In this document: piece by piece, positions 8,569-16,779 of the stretch
How the letters are laid out: the number at the start of each line of letters is the position of its first letter
Numbering within the stretch: position 1 is the first letter of the stretch
DNA from: Agrobacterium tumefaciens
GTDB taxonomy: Bacteria > Pseudomonadota > Alphaproteobacteria > Rhizobiales > Rhizobiaceae
DNA length: 64,000 bases
Direction: 5' to 3'
Assembly (NCBI RefSeq): GCF_005221385.1
Contig: NZ_CP039904.1
Location: forward strand, 124,001 to 188,000
Program-made: the position numbers and the translations under genes
The notes under the pieces: generated by a model
Seen by the model: only the letters and a program-made list of their open reading frames with translations
Told to the model about the DNA's origin: nothing
The model's database searches: none

Positions 8569-9459
8569 TTGGCGGAAAGTAAGATTGCTGAAAGAGCCTT
8601 CTACCAGCCGGGTGCAAGCAGCATCGAAGGCATGCCGACAACGCTTCAGCTTTTTCACAATCACCCGCCCATCATGCTCAGGCCCCACTGGCACGCGCAG
8701 GTGGAAGTGAATTACGTGATGTCGGGATCGGTGCATTATCGCATGGGCGATCACGACCTGACGCTCGATGCCGGCCAGATGTGCATTTTCTGGGGCGGTC
8801 AGCCGCACCAGATGGACCATTCCTCAGACGATTCCTTTTACGCCGGCGCGCATCTGCCACTCGTGCATTTCTTCCGCATGCGGCTGCCCGCCGCCGTTTC
8901 CAGCCTGCTGATGGGTGGTGCGACGATGGTGAGTGCTGAGACCGACCGGGCGGATGCGGAAAATTTTGGCCGCTGGTTCCGCTACGTCACGTCGGGGGAT
9001 CCGGCGAAAGCCCAGCACGCGGTAGAAGAACTGCTGCTGCGGGTGGAGCGGATGTTCCTTGAACCCTACTCCGTCATGTCATCCGCCGCCGATGGCAAAC
9101 GCAGAGAGGATGACGAGGGCATGGCGCCCTCCATCGGCGTGGTGCGCATGTGCGATTTCATCGCCGCCAATTTTCTCGACGATATCGACGCGACGGAAAT
9201 TGCCCGCGCCGCATCGCTTCACCCGAAATATGCGATGAACCTGTTCCGCAAATCCACCGGCATGACGCTGATCAAATATCTGACCCTGCTGCGGCTTTCA
9301 CGCGCACAGGCAATGCTGATGACGGGCAAGGACAATATCCTGCAGATCGCCATGGAAAGCGGCTTCGGCTCCGTCAGCGCCTTCAACAAGGCGTTTCGCC
9401 AGATATCAGGCATGTCGCCTTCGGATTTCCGCCGCGATATGCGGGCGACAGCGGCTTAA
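8569..9459 (+). CDS. AraC family transcriptional regulator
   Basis: 296 residues with a cupin-type sensor domain at the N-terminus (HxH in RPHWHAQVEVNYVMSGS, PHQMDH) and two AraC helix-turn-helix motifs in the last 100 residues (ATEIARAASLHPKYAMNLFRK and ILQIAMESGFGSVSAFNKAFR). The start is a TTG with AAAGGGA eight bases upstream. The next in-frame ATG, 21 codons on, would cut into the sensor domain. It is divergent from the ABC sugar operon, so it is a plausible activator of that operon responding to the imported sugar. Its stop overlaps the stop of the convergent AraC gene. Confidence 0.9.
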   Translation: MAESKIAERAFYQPGASSIEGMPTTLQLFHNHPPIMLRPHWHAQVEVNYVMSGSVHYRMGDHDLTLDAGQMCIFWGGQPHQMDHSSDDSFYAGAHLPLVHFFRMRLPAAVSSLLMGGATMVSAETDRADAENFGRWFRYVTSGDPAKAQHAVEELLLRVERMFLEPYSVMSSAADGKRREDDEGMAPSIGVVRMCDFIAANFLDDIDATEIARAASLHPKYAMNLFRKSTGMTLIKYLTLLRLSRAQAMLMTGKDNILQIAMESGFGSVSAFNKAFRQISGMSPSDFRRDMRATAA

Positions 9460-10310
9460 TCTTCGATGTCTTCGAAATCGGAAAAAGCAGCACTGCGCTG
9501 TCGCGCCGCCTGCCGATAGGCTCGTGGCGAACTGCCCAGCATCCGCCGGAACATGGTCGTAAAGGCCGGGATGTTTTCATAACCCGCATCCAGCGCCACA
9601 TTGGTCACCGCCTCGCCGGCAGCGAGCCTCGGCAATGATGCGAAAATGCAGGCCTGCTGGCGCCAGGTGACGAAGCTTACCCCCATCTCCCGGCGGAACA
9701 GGCGCGTGAAGGAGCGGCGGCTGATGCCCATGACTTCGGCCCAATCGTCGATCTCTACCCTTGCGACAGGCTTCTTCAGGAAGTCACGGCAAAGCGCGGC
9801 CAGACGCTGGTTATCGGGGAAAGGCAGCCCCAGCGGCCGTTCCGGCAGGCGGTTTACCTCATCCAGCAAAAGCGCCCGCACAAGACCCTGCCGGTGGAAA
9901 GCCGACGGCTGGTGCTCCTCGGCCAGCAGTTCCGAAATCAGGCTGGAGGCGAGATCGGTTATTTCCACCACCCTTGGCGCACCGGCATGGAAAAGGTCCG
10001 GGTGCACATAGATCGAGTGCATCTCCACCGTCGAGATGGTTTCCGCTTCATGTTGCAGCCCGGCGGGAATAAGCAATCCATGACCGGGCGGTATCATCCA
10101 GCGGCCATCCGCGGTGCTGACCAGCACGACACCCCGCCGGGCACACCAGATCTGCACGCGGCTATGGCTGTGGGGCGGGGTCCGGTGTCCGGTGGGGTAA
10201 ACACGGCAAAGCGCCAGCACCGGCTCATTGGTGCCGTCGATCAATTTCAGACTGCGTTCATGCTCGTCAAGCGTCAGTCCCGAAGGCTGCCGCGATTTGA
10301 TTTTTGCCAT
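9456..10310 (-). CDS. AraC family transcriptional regulator
   Basis: About 284 residues with an N-terminal cupin sensor (TPPHSHSRVQIWCARRG) and a C-terminal AraC DNA-binding domain (GISRRSFTRLFRREMGVSF and VALDAGYENIPAFTTMFRR). This layout is common in regulators of small-molecule efflux pumps. A GTG three codons earlier is possible (10319), but the ATG at 10310 has a better-placed GAGTGGG. The divergent neighbour is an Fsr-like MFS pump 123 bp away, so it is a good candidate regulator of that pump. The effector is unknown. Confidence 0.88.
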   Translation of the reverse strand: MAKIKSRQPSGLTLDEHERSLKLIDGTNEPVLALCRVYPTGHRTPPHSHSRVQIWCARRGVVLVSTADGRWMIPPGHGLLIPAGLQHEAETISTVEMHSIYVHPDLFHAGAPRVVEITDLASSLISELLAEEHQPSAFHRQGLVRALLLDEVNRLPERPLGLPFPDNQRLAALCRDFLKKPVARVEIDDWAEVMGISRRSFTRLFRREMGVSFVTWRQQACIFASLPRLAAGEAVTNVALDAGYENIPAFTTMFRRMLGSSPRAYRQAARQRSAAFSDFEDIED

Positions 10311-10433
10311 TTGGCCCACTCACAAAGAAAATCGTCCAGAACACAAATGCAGGCCAGAAACAATATGAATAAAAGCGGGAAGAAATAAAGACATGTTTCC
10401 CGTCTTCCGCCGGGAGCCAAAGAGGACTTCATC

Positions 10434-11636
10434 ATGGCCACTGTCACCAGCGCCAGCACCAGCTTCAACCCGCAACGCACGGCGTTTTCAATCATTGCAG
10501 CCGCCAGCTTCTGCCATATGCTGAACGACATCATGCAATCGCTGCTGACGTCGCTTTATCCGCTGCTGAAAGCCAATTACGCGCTCGACTTCATGCAGAT
10601 CGGCCTGCTCACCTTCGCATTTCAGGTCACAGCATCGCTGCTGCAGCCGGTTGTCGGCATGGTGACGGATCGCTGGCCCATGCCGTTCTCGCTGCCGGTG
10701 GCCATGCTGTCCACCTGCGCCGGCCTCATCACGCTTGCCTTCGCCCATAGTTTCGAGGTTCTGGTGATCGGCGCCTGCCTCATCGGCATCGGTTCGGCGA
10801 TCTTCCATCCGGAAGCCTCCCGCGTTGCACGTCTGGCATCCGGCGGTCGCCACGGTCTGGCGCAATCCTTCTTCCAGGTGGGTGGCAATACCGGCACGGC
10901 CATCGGCCCGCTGCTCGCCGCCTTCATCGTCATCCCGCTTGGCCAGTCCAGCCTCAGCTGGTTCTCGCTGATCGCGCTCGTCGGTTTTGGCGTGCTTTCC
11001 TGGGTCGGCGTCTGGTACACCCGCCACCGCCGCGCAACCGTCGGCAAGGCGCCGGCCAGCCGCACCCTTCCCCTCGCCCGTGGCACTGTCATGATGACGC
11101 TTCTGGTACTGGTGGTTCTGACCGCCACCAAGAATGCCTATCTCGCCAGCCTGTCCAGCTACTTCACCTTCTACACCATCGACAAGTTCGGCCTTGGTGT
11201 TCAGGATGCACAGGTTCTGCTGTTCCTCTTCCTCGGGGCTTCGGCGCTCGGCGTGTTCTTCGGCGGCCCGATCGGTGACCGTTTCGGCTCGCGCGTCGTC
11301 ATCTGGTTCTCGATCCTCGGCGTCATTCCCTTCGCGCTGCTGCTGCCCTATGCGAACCTGTTCTGGACCGCCATTCTCGTCGTCGTCATCGGCTTCGTGT
11401 TCTCCTCCGCCTTCTCGGCCATCGTCGTCTTCGCGCAGGAACTGGTGCCGGGCCGCGTCGGCCTCATCGCCGGCATGTTCTTCGGTTTCGCCTTCGGTTT
11501 CGGCGGCATCGGGGCTGCGGTTCTCGGCATCTATGCGGATAAGGAAGGCATCGAATTCGTCTACCGCATCTGCTCCTATATGCCGCTGCTCGGCCTGTTG
11601 ACGGTGTTGCTGCCAAAACTGCCGAGCCATCGGTAA
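10434..11636 (+). CDS. fsr: MFS efflux transporter, fosmidomycin-resistance (Fsr) family
   Basis: A 400-residue inner-membrane protein with about twelve membrane helices. It matches E. coli Fsr, as I recall it, along its length in the first half: HMLNDIMQSLL, YPLLK, FMQIGLLTF, SLLQPVVG, the block FHPEASRVARLASGGRHGLA and then FQVGGNTGTAIGPLLAA. Fsr exports fosmidomycin by proton antiport. The natural substrate is uncertain. The start ATG is preceded by AGAGGACTTCATC. A hairpin follows at 11664-11699. The divergent AraC regulator probably controls it. Confidence 0.9.
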   Translation: MATVTSASTSFNPQRTAFSIIAAASFCHMLNDIMQSLLTSLYPLLKANYALDFMQIGLLTFAFQVTASLLQPVVGMVTDRWPMPFSLPVAMLSTCAGLITLAFAHSFEVLVIGACLIGIGSAIFHPEASRVARLASGGRHGLAQSFFQVGGNTGTAIGPLLAAFIVIPLGQSSLSWFSLIALVGFGVLSWVGVWYTRHRRATVGKAPASRTLPLARGTVMMTLLVLVVLTATKNAYLASLSSYFTFYTIDKFGLGVQDAQVLLFLFLGASALGVFFGGPIGDRFGSRVVIWFSILGVIPFALLLPYANLFWTAILVVVIGFVFSSAFSAIVVFAQELVPGRVGLIAGMFFGFAFGFGGIGAAVLGIYADKEGIEFVYRICSYMPLLGLLTVLLPKLPSHR

Positions 11637-11663
11637 AGGCCTTTCGCTGCAAACGTTTCATCG

Positions 11664-11699
11664 CGGCAGTCACCTGTGCTAATCAGCAGGTGACTGCCG
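11664..11699. repeat. Perfect 13-bp inverted repeat between fsr and the LysR gene
   Basis: CGGCAGTCACCTG and CAGGTGACTGCCG are perfectly complementary across a 10-nt loop. It sits 27 bp after the fsr stop and 26 bp before the LysR start. There is no T-run, so it may be a weak terminator of fsr or an operator for the LysR gene. Confidence 0.6.
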
Positions 11700-11725
11700 T
11701 AATCCGTTCAGCGAAGACTTAAGCC

Positions 11726-12622
11726 ATGCAAATCCCGATAAAATCGATCCTGGTCTTTCACGCCGCCGCAAGGGCCGGCAGCATTTCACGGGCGGCGGAA
11801 GAACTGAGCGTGACGCCTTCGGCCGTTTCGCAGCAGATCCAGCTACTGGAAGGCCAGCTTGGCACGACCCTGATGGCCCGCACCGGCCGCAGGGTGACGC
11901 TGACCGAGGCCGGCGAGCGGTATTTCTCGATGATCACCGCCCAGATCGAGCAGATTTCCGACGCCACCGACAGCATTCGCGGCTTCCGTTCGGTCACGAC
12001 GCTAACGATCAGGGCGACGCCGACCATTTCCAACAAATGGCTGCTGCCGCGCCTCGGCTCGTTTCTGGAGGAGCACCCCGAACTGGAAGTGCGCCTTGAC
12101 GGCACCAACGAGCCGACCGATTTTTCGCAGGAACTCGTCGACATAGAGCTGCGCCACGGCGATGGCCGCTGGCCGGGTCTCTTCGTGGAAGGGCTGGTTG
12201 AGGAGGAATTCCTGCCGGTCTGTTCACCAAACCACCCGGGCGCGGGTAAATTTCTGCCCGAGGAATTGCAGAGCCAGCGGCTGATCCATTCCGTCAAGGC
12301 ACAGGCGCAATGGAACCATTGGTTCCCTCTGGCGGGCGTGACAGCCGAAAAGCGCTGGCGGCGCGTCCTGTTCGATCGCAGCCACATGGCCATCGACGCC
12401 GCCGTTCTCGGCATCGGCGTGGCGCTGGAAAGCACCTTGATGATGGAGCGGGAGTTGCAGGACAAAATGCTGGTCCCGGCCGTGGCCGATGCGCCGCGTA
12501 TCAAGCTCGTCACGCAATGGATCGTTTGTCCGCATTCCCACCTGCGGCAGAGAAAAGTGACGCTGTTTCTGGAGTGGATGCGAAAACAACGCGACGAGTG
12601 GCAAACCCGTCGCGTTGTCTGA
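11726..12622 (+). CDS. LysR family transcriptional regulator (GcvA-like)
   Basis: 298 residues. The winged helix-turn-helix is at about residues 7-66 (AARAGSISRAAEELSVTPSAVSQQIQLLE), followed by the LysR effector domain (about 92-295). The start and the run SVTPSAVSQQI followed by TLTEAGERYF are typical of the GcvA subgroup. It is convergent with the TRAP permease gene (24 bp between stops) and has no obvious divergent target, so the regulon is not evident. It may regulate itself or the neighbouring fsr. Confidence 0.88.
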   Translation: MQIPIKSILVFHAAARAGSISRAAEELSVTPSAVSQQIQLLEGQLGTTLMARTGRRVTLTEAGERYFSMITAQIEQISDATDSIRGFRSVTTLTIRATPTISNKWLLPRLGSFLEEHPELEVRLDGTNEPTDFSQELVDIELRHGDGRWPGLFVEGLVEEEFLPVCSPNHPGAGKFLPEELQSQRLIHSVKAQAQWNHWFPLAGVTAEKRWRRVLFDRSHMAIDAAVLGIGVALESTLMMERELQDKMLVPAVADAPRIKLVTQWIVCPHSHLRQRKVTLFLEWMRKQRDEWQTRRVV

Positions 12623-12646
12623 TGTTTCAGGCTTTCCGTTTCCGCG

Positions 12647-13927
12647 TCAGTAAAGACCCATCAGCCTGATCGGCGCCAGCGTCAGATCCGGGAACAGCAC
12701 CAGGGCCAGGATCGCGGCGACAAGAATGGACATCGGCGCAAGCGATCCCTTGATCACATCCTCGATCGACATTTTCGCCACCTGCGCCACCGCAAACAGG
12801 CATACACCGACCGGAGGCGTGACAAGCCCAAGCGTGAGGGTGATGACCATGACGATCAGGAAGTGGATCGGATCGACCCCAAGCAAGACGGCCGGCGGCA
12901 TAAGCACCGGGATCAGAATGAACATGGCGGCAATCGCATCCATGAACATGCCGACGACGATGAGGAACAGGAAGATCAGAACCATCGCCATGGTCGGCCC
13001 GGTGCTGATATGGCCAAGGAAGACCGCAACCTGCGCCGGCAGGCCATCAAAGGTGAAGACCCAGGCCGCCAGTTTTGCCGTCGCCGCGATGAACAGGATC
13101 GAGCCGGATGTGCGCGCCGTTTCCATGAAGATGCCGAGCAGCGCCGAAAACGGGATCGTGCGGTAAAGTATGACGGCCAGAAACAGCGTGTAGACAACGG
13201 CAATGCCGGCCGCTTCCGTGGGCGTGAAATAGCCATCGACAATACCGATCAGCAGGATCACCGGCGTCAGCATCGGCAGGATGGCCGCAAGGCCGGTCGT
13301 CACCACACGCCGGACATTGAAAGGCGTGGGCGGATTGAACCCATTTCGCACCGCATAGATGTGATTGTAGACCATGAAGACGAATGCGAGGAACAATCCC
13401 GGCACCAGCCCCGCGACGAGCAGGGTTCCGATGGAGGCATTGGCGACGGAACCGGCGATGACGATGAGGATCGACGGCGGGATGATCGAGGAAAGGGTGG
13501 AGGTGCAGAGCGTCAGGCCGACGGCATATCCCTTTGGAAAACCGTGGCGCTCCATGGCCTTGATCTCGATGGCGCCGATGGAGGCGATATCGGCGACGGA
13601 CGAACCGGAGACGCCGCCGAAAATCACCGACGAGGCGACATTGACGTGGCCGAGACCGCCGGGAAGCCAGCCGACAATCGCCTCGGCAAAGTCGAACAAC
13701 CGTTCGGCGACCTTGCCCCGTTCCATCAGGACGCCGACAAGAATGAAAAGCGGCACCGCAACCAGAAGGAAGGAGTTCATGCCCGAAAACATGGTTTGCG
13801 CCAGAAGGTCCATCGGCATCGACGTATAAAGCGCGATGGACGCCAGGCTGGCGAGACCAAGTGCAACGGCAAGCGGAACGCCGAAAGCGCTCATGAGAAG
13901 GAAAAGTCCAAGCAGCGTCAGGCTCAT
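12647..13927 (-). CDS. dctM: TRAP transporter large permease (DctM)
   Basis: A 426-residue membrane protein with about twelve hydrophobic segments, the size and helix density of DctM subunits. It has the typical motif GGVSGSSVADIASIGAIEIKAM and the C-terminal GLVTPPVGVCLFAVA. It is the ion-coupled translocation channel of a tripartite periplasmic transporter. Its start overlaps the stop of the small permease gene by 4 bp. It is the last gene of a leftward operon that includes three enzymes, so the imported solute is likely an organic or sugar acid. Confidence 0.93.
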   Translation of the reverse strand: MSLTLLGLFLLMSAFGVPLAVALGLASLASIALYTSMPMDLLAQTMFSGMNSFLLVAVPLFILVGVLMERGKVAERLFDFAEAIVGWLPGGLGHVNVASSVIFGGVSGSSVADIASIGAIEIKAMERHGFPKGYAVGLTLCTSTLSSIIPPSILIVIAGSVANASIGTLLVAGLVPGLFLAFVFMVYNHIYAVRNGFNPPTPFNVRRVVTTGLAAILPMLTPVILLIGIVDGYFTPTEAAGIAVVYTLFLAVILYRTIPFSALLGIFMETARTSGSILFIAATAKLAAWVFTFDGLPAQVAVFLGHISTGPTMAMVLIFLFLIVVGMFMDAIAAMFILIPVLMPPAVLLGVDPIHFLIVMVITLTLGLVTPPVGVCLFAVAQVAKMSIEDVIKGSLAPMSILVAAILALVLFPDLTLAPIRLMGLY

Positions 13928-14472
13928 GGCCGTTTCTCCATATTTCCAACCACCAGATCGTCATCGGCGAGAGGCTGCAGGCCCTCCGGCAGTTCGATGC
14001 GGTCGCGATGCTGGCGCAGGGATTCCACGATGGCGGCAATGCCGAGAGCCGCGCTGAGCGGAATGATGATGCCGATCATCCACATCGGCGTGGCAAGCGT
14101 CGCGGCGGCTTCATTCATCACATATTGCTGGCGCACCAGCGTCCAGCCCGTCCAGATCATCAGGCCGAAAAAGACGACCGACGACACGACGTAGATGGGC
14201 AGCGCAAGACGCCGCACACAGGCCGGCATCAGCGCGATGAACACCGTTACCCGCGCCATGTCGGCGGTGCGGAAGCTGCCCGCCACGCCCAGGAACACCA
14301 TCCATATGAAAAGATACCGTGTCGCTTCCTCGGTCCAGGAGACCGGAGTGCCCCACATTCGGGTCGACACCTGCAAAAGCACGACGGCCAGAACCCCGAT
14401 AGCGGCCAGACCGGCCAGCACGTCGGTCGCCAATCTGATGACCCTGCCGAAAAATGATGACGTTTCGTCCAT
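13924..14472 (-). CDS. dctQ: TRAP transporter small permease (DctQ)
   Basis: About 182 residues with four membrane helices, as expected of DctQ. The family motif WTEEATRYLFIWMVFLG is present near residue 48, with RTADMARV after it. The open frame extends 30 codons further, but the ATG at 14472 has GGAGG 8 nt upstream and gives the usual DctQ length. It lies between the binding protein gene (55 bp upstream) and dctM (4-bp overlap). Confidence 0.9.
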   Translation of the reverse strand: MDETSSFFGRVIRLATDVLAGLAAIGVLAVVLLQVSTRMWGTPVSWTEEATRYLFIWMVFLGVAGSFRTADMARVTVFIALMPACVRRLALPIYVVSSVVFFGLMIWTGWTLVRQQYVMNEAAATLATPMWMIGIIIPLSAALGIAAIVESLRQHRDRIELPEGLQPLADDDLVVGNMEKRP

Positions 14473-14527
14473 AAACCTGTCCTCCCAACCGGACCGGCTG
14501 CGCGCCGGCCCGGAAGACCTGATGGCC

Positions 14528-15523
14528 TTACTTCTTGCCGACGGCGGCAATGGTCTTGTCAAAGAAAGCCTGATCCTTCACCAACCCGGCAAAGACCGGA
14601 TAGAGGCCCTTTGAGACTTCCACGAAAGCCTTCTGCTGCTCCGGCGTCAGGCGATTGATCTCCATTCCGTGTTTCTGCAGTTCGGCAATCGTCGCTTCGG
14701 CGCTCGAGGCGTCGTTTTGCACCTTCCACACTTCCGCTTCCTTCGCCGCCTCCTCGACGGCCGCCTTGTGCGCATCGCTCAGGGCGTTGAACTTGGCGGG
14801 GCTGATGCCCAGAACCCAGCCGTCACCCATATGGTTGGTGATCGAGACGTATTTCTGCACCTCGTAGAATTTCGCCGACAATGGGACGTTGATGGGGTTT
14901 TCCTGGCCGTCGACGACCTTCAGCTGCAGGGCGTTATAAACCTCGGCAAAGGCGAGCGGCGTCGGTGCGGCGCCCATCTTCTTGAAGAATTCCACCCAGA
15001 GCGGATTGTTGGGAACGCGGAACTTCAAACCCTTGAGATCATCCGGCGAGGTTATCGGGCGCTTGGAATTGGTCATCTGGCGGAAGGGGCGCGGCCACAG
15101 ATCCACCGCCTTGATGCCGATCTTTTCCAGCCCGGCAATCAGCTCCTTGCCCTGCTCACCTTCCAGATAGGTGCGAAGCTGTTCTTCATCGTCAAAAAGA
15201 TAGGGAATGGAAATCGCTGAAAAACGCGGGTCGAAATTCGCATAAAGCGATGTCGCCAGAAGCAGCATGTCGAGCGATCCGCCCGCCAGCTGCTTGACGG
15301 CGCCCGATGGATCACCGCCGTAAAGCGAGCCGTTCGGGAAGACCTTGACGGTGACTTCGCCATTTGTCTTGGCGGACACCAGCTCGGCGAACTTGTTGGC
15401 CGCGAGCGTAATTTCGGAATTGTCCGGATCCGGCGTCGAAAGCGTGAGCGTTTCCGCCTGCGCGATCGATGCAACCAGCATGGTGGCGGCGAGAGCCAGC
15501 CCGTAAAGTTTTGAAATTTTCAT
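14528..15523 (-). CDS. dctP: TRAP transporter solute-binding protein (DctP family)
   Basis: A periplasmic binding protein of 331 residues with a Sec signal (LYGLALAATMLVASIAQA, cleaved before ETLTLS). The DctP-type core is clear: KGLKFRVPNNPLWVEFFKKMGA, then TPLAFAEVYNALQLKVVDGQ, which contains the ligand carboxylate-binding region. Most DctP proteins bind carboxylates through a conserved Arg; R at FRVPNN is the likely residue. It is encoded directly after a beta-hydroxyacid dehydrogenase gene (21 bp). Together these point to a hydroxy or sugar acid ligand, by inference. Confidence 0.92.
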   Translation of the reverse strand: MKISKLYGLALAATMLVASIAQAETLTLSTPDPDNSEITLAANKFAELVSAKTNGEVTVKVFPNGSLYGGDPSGAVKQLAGGSLDMLLLATSLYANFDPRFSAISIPYLFDDEEQLRTYLEGEQGKELIAGLEKIGIKAVDLWPRPFRQMTNSKRPITSPDDLKGLKFRVPNNPLWVEFFKKMGAAPTPLAFAEVYNALQLKVVDGQENPINVPLSAKFYEVQKYVSITNHMGDGWVLGISPAKFNALSDAHKAAVEEAAKEAEVWKVQNDASSAEATIAELQKHGMEINRLTPEQQKAFVEVSKGLYPVFAGLVKDQAFFDKTIAAVGKK

Positions 15524-15544
15524 GTGTTCCTCCCTTTGTTGTCT

Positions 15545-16456
15545 CTAGACTGTTTCGAGCGTTCCTCCGAACGCATTCATGCGTTTAATTTCAAGGATCA
15601 CACCGCTGTGATCAAGCTCACCCGCACCATGCTCGACCATGGAACGGAACAGCCGGTCAACCTCCTCGCCGACCGGTAATCTGAGGCCACGGCTCTTGGC
15701 GAAAGCCAGCGCCGTGGAGGTATCCTTCACCTGATATTTCGCCGGCCCGCCGGGGCGAAAGTTGCTCTCCACCATGCGTTTTCCGTGCTGCCGGAAGACG
15801 GTGGAGTCGGCAAAGCCGCCAAGCAGGGCCTCGCGCACCTGCGCCGGCTCGGCTCCCCCCGCTTCAACCAGCGTCAAGGCTTCGGCGACGGCGCAGATCG
15901 TCGAGGCGACGATCAGCTGGTTGGCAAGCTTGGCCAGAGAACCGCAGCCCACCGGACCGACATGGGTGACGCGGCCAAGGCAATTGAGGAGTGGCCGCAA
16001 TGCATCCACATCCCGCTGTTCACCGCCGGCCATGATGGCGAGCGTTCCTTCGATCGCTCCCTTTTCTCCGCCAGAGACCGGCGCATCGATATATCTGACG
16101 CCGCGGGCCTTGGCCGCTTCCGCCTGTTGCCGTGCGCTATCGACTGGGATGGAACTCATCACCAGCAGGATAGCACCGGGCTTCATGGTGGAAACGACGC
16201 CCGAGACACCGAGCAGCACCTCGTCGCAGACCGGCCCGGAACTCAGCATACAGAGCACGACATCGGCTTCGGCCGCAGCTTCGGCAGCCGTTGCCGCCGG
16301 CTGCACACCCTTTTTCGCCAGAACCGCAGCCTTGTCAGCGCTGCGGTTCCAGGCCTTGACGGAAAACCCGGCCTCCGCCAGACGCCCCGCCATGGGGGCA
16401 CCCATGATACCCGTTCCGATAACGGCGATCTGGCGAATGTCAGCCATCGTTTCCAT
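15545..16456 (-). CDS. Beta-hydroxyacid dehydrogenase (3-HIBADH / tartronate semialdehyde reductase-like)
   Basis: 303 residues. The N-terminal Rossmann domain carries IAVIGTGIMGAPMAGRL. The family substrate motif DAPVSGGEKGAIEGTLAIM and the catalytic Lys region GCGSLAKLANQLIVA are both present, close to GarR/GlxR and to L-threonate dehydrogenase. It should catalyse an NAD(P)-linked oxidation or reduction of a short hydroxyacid. It starts 3 bp after the stop of the ABM-fold gene and is followed by dctP, so it belongs to the TRAP operon and probably handles the imported acid or its product. Exact substrate unknown. Confidence 0.88.
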   Translation of the reverse strand: METMADIRQIAVIGTGIMGAPMAGRLAEAGFSVKAWNRSADKAAVLAKKGVQPAATAAEAAAEADVVLCMLSSGPVCDEVLLGVSGVVSTMKPGAILLVMSSIPVDSARQQAEAAKARGVRYIDAPVSGGEKGAIEGTLAIMAGGEQRDVDALRPLLNCLGRVTHVGPVGCGSLAKLANQLIVASTICAVAEALTLVEAGGAEPAQVREALLGGFADSTVFRQHGKRMVESNFRPGGPAKYQVKDTSTALAFAKSRGLRLPVGEEVDRLFRSMVEHGAGELDHSGVILEIKRMNAFGGTLETV

Positions 16457-16459
16457 CTT

Positions 16460-16762
16460 TCAGAGCCATTGCCGGTTTAAAAAACGTACCGGCAGTTCTT
16501 CTTCGATGAGGGCGGGAAAAGCCGCGCGGAACCGGTCGAGATGCGGTGTTTTCAGATGGTCGTCGAAAGCCTCTCTGCTGTCATAGACCTCATAAAACAC
16601 CACATTGTTTCCGGTTTCCGGCCGCACCACGTCGAATTGCCGGCAACCCGGTTCGTCCTCGACCGAATGCTTGGCGTCATCGCGCGCGGCGTCGAGAAAG
16701 GCATCCATCGCATCGGGCTTAACCCGAAATTCCGCGATCACCACGAAGGCTCCCTTTGACAT
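16460..16762 (-). CDS. ABM-fold protein (putative quinol monooxygenase / LsrG-like)
   Basis: 100 residues, one dimeric alpha/beta barrel unit of the antibiotic biosynthesis monooxygenase family. Family features are FVVIAEFRVKPDAMDAFLDAA, EPGCRQFDV, then the typical YEVYDSREAFDDHLKTPHL. Members include quinol monooxygenases and the AI-2 isomerase LsrG. The upstream in-frame ATG at 16783 lacks a ribosome site, while GGGGGAGAGGAC directly precedes the ATG at 16762. Located between two dehydrogenases in a catabolic operon, it is more likely an isomerase or an auxiliary enzyme than an antibiotic enzyme. Confidence 0.85.
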   Translation of the reverse strand: MSKGAFVVIAEFRVKPDAMDAFLDAARDDAKHSVEDEPGCRQFDVVRPETGNNVVFYEVYDSREAFDDHLKTPHLDRFRAAFPALIEEELPVRFLNRQWL

Positions 16763-16779
16763 GTCCTCTCCCCCGCCCA

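Noticed and set aside
10488..11630. A 380-codon minus-strand open frame over fsr
   Set aside because: Complement of a clear MFS gene; composition is acidic low-complexity typical of antisense to membrane proteins.
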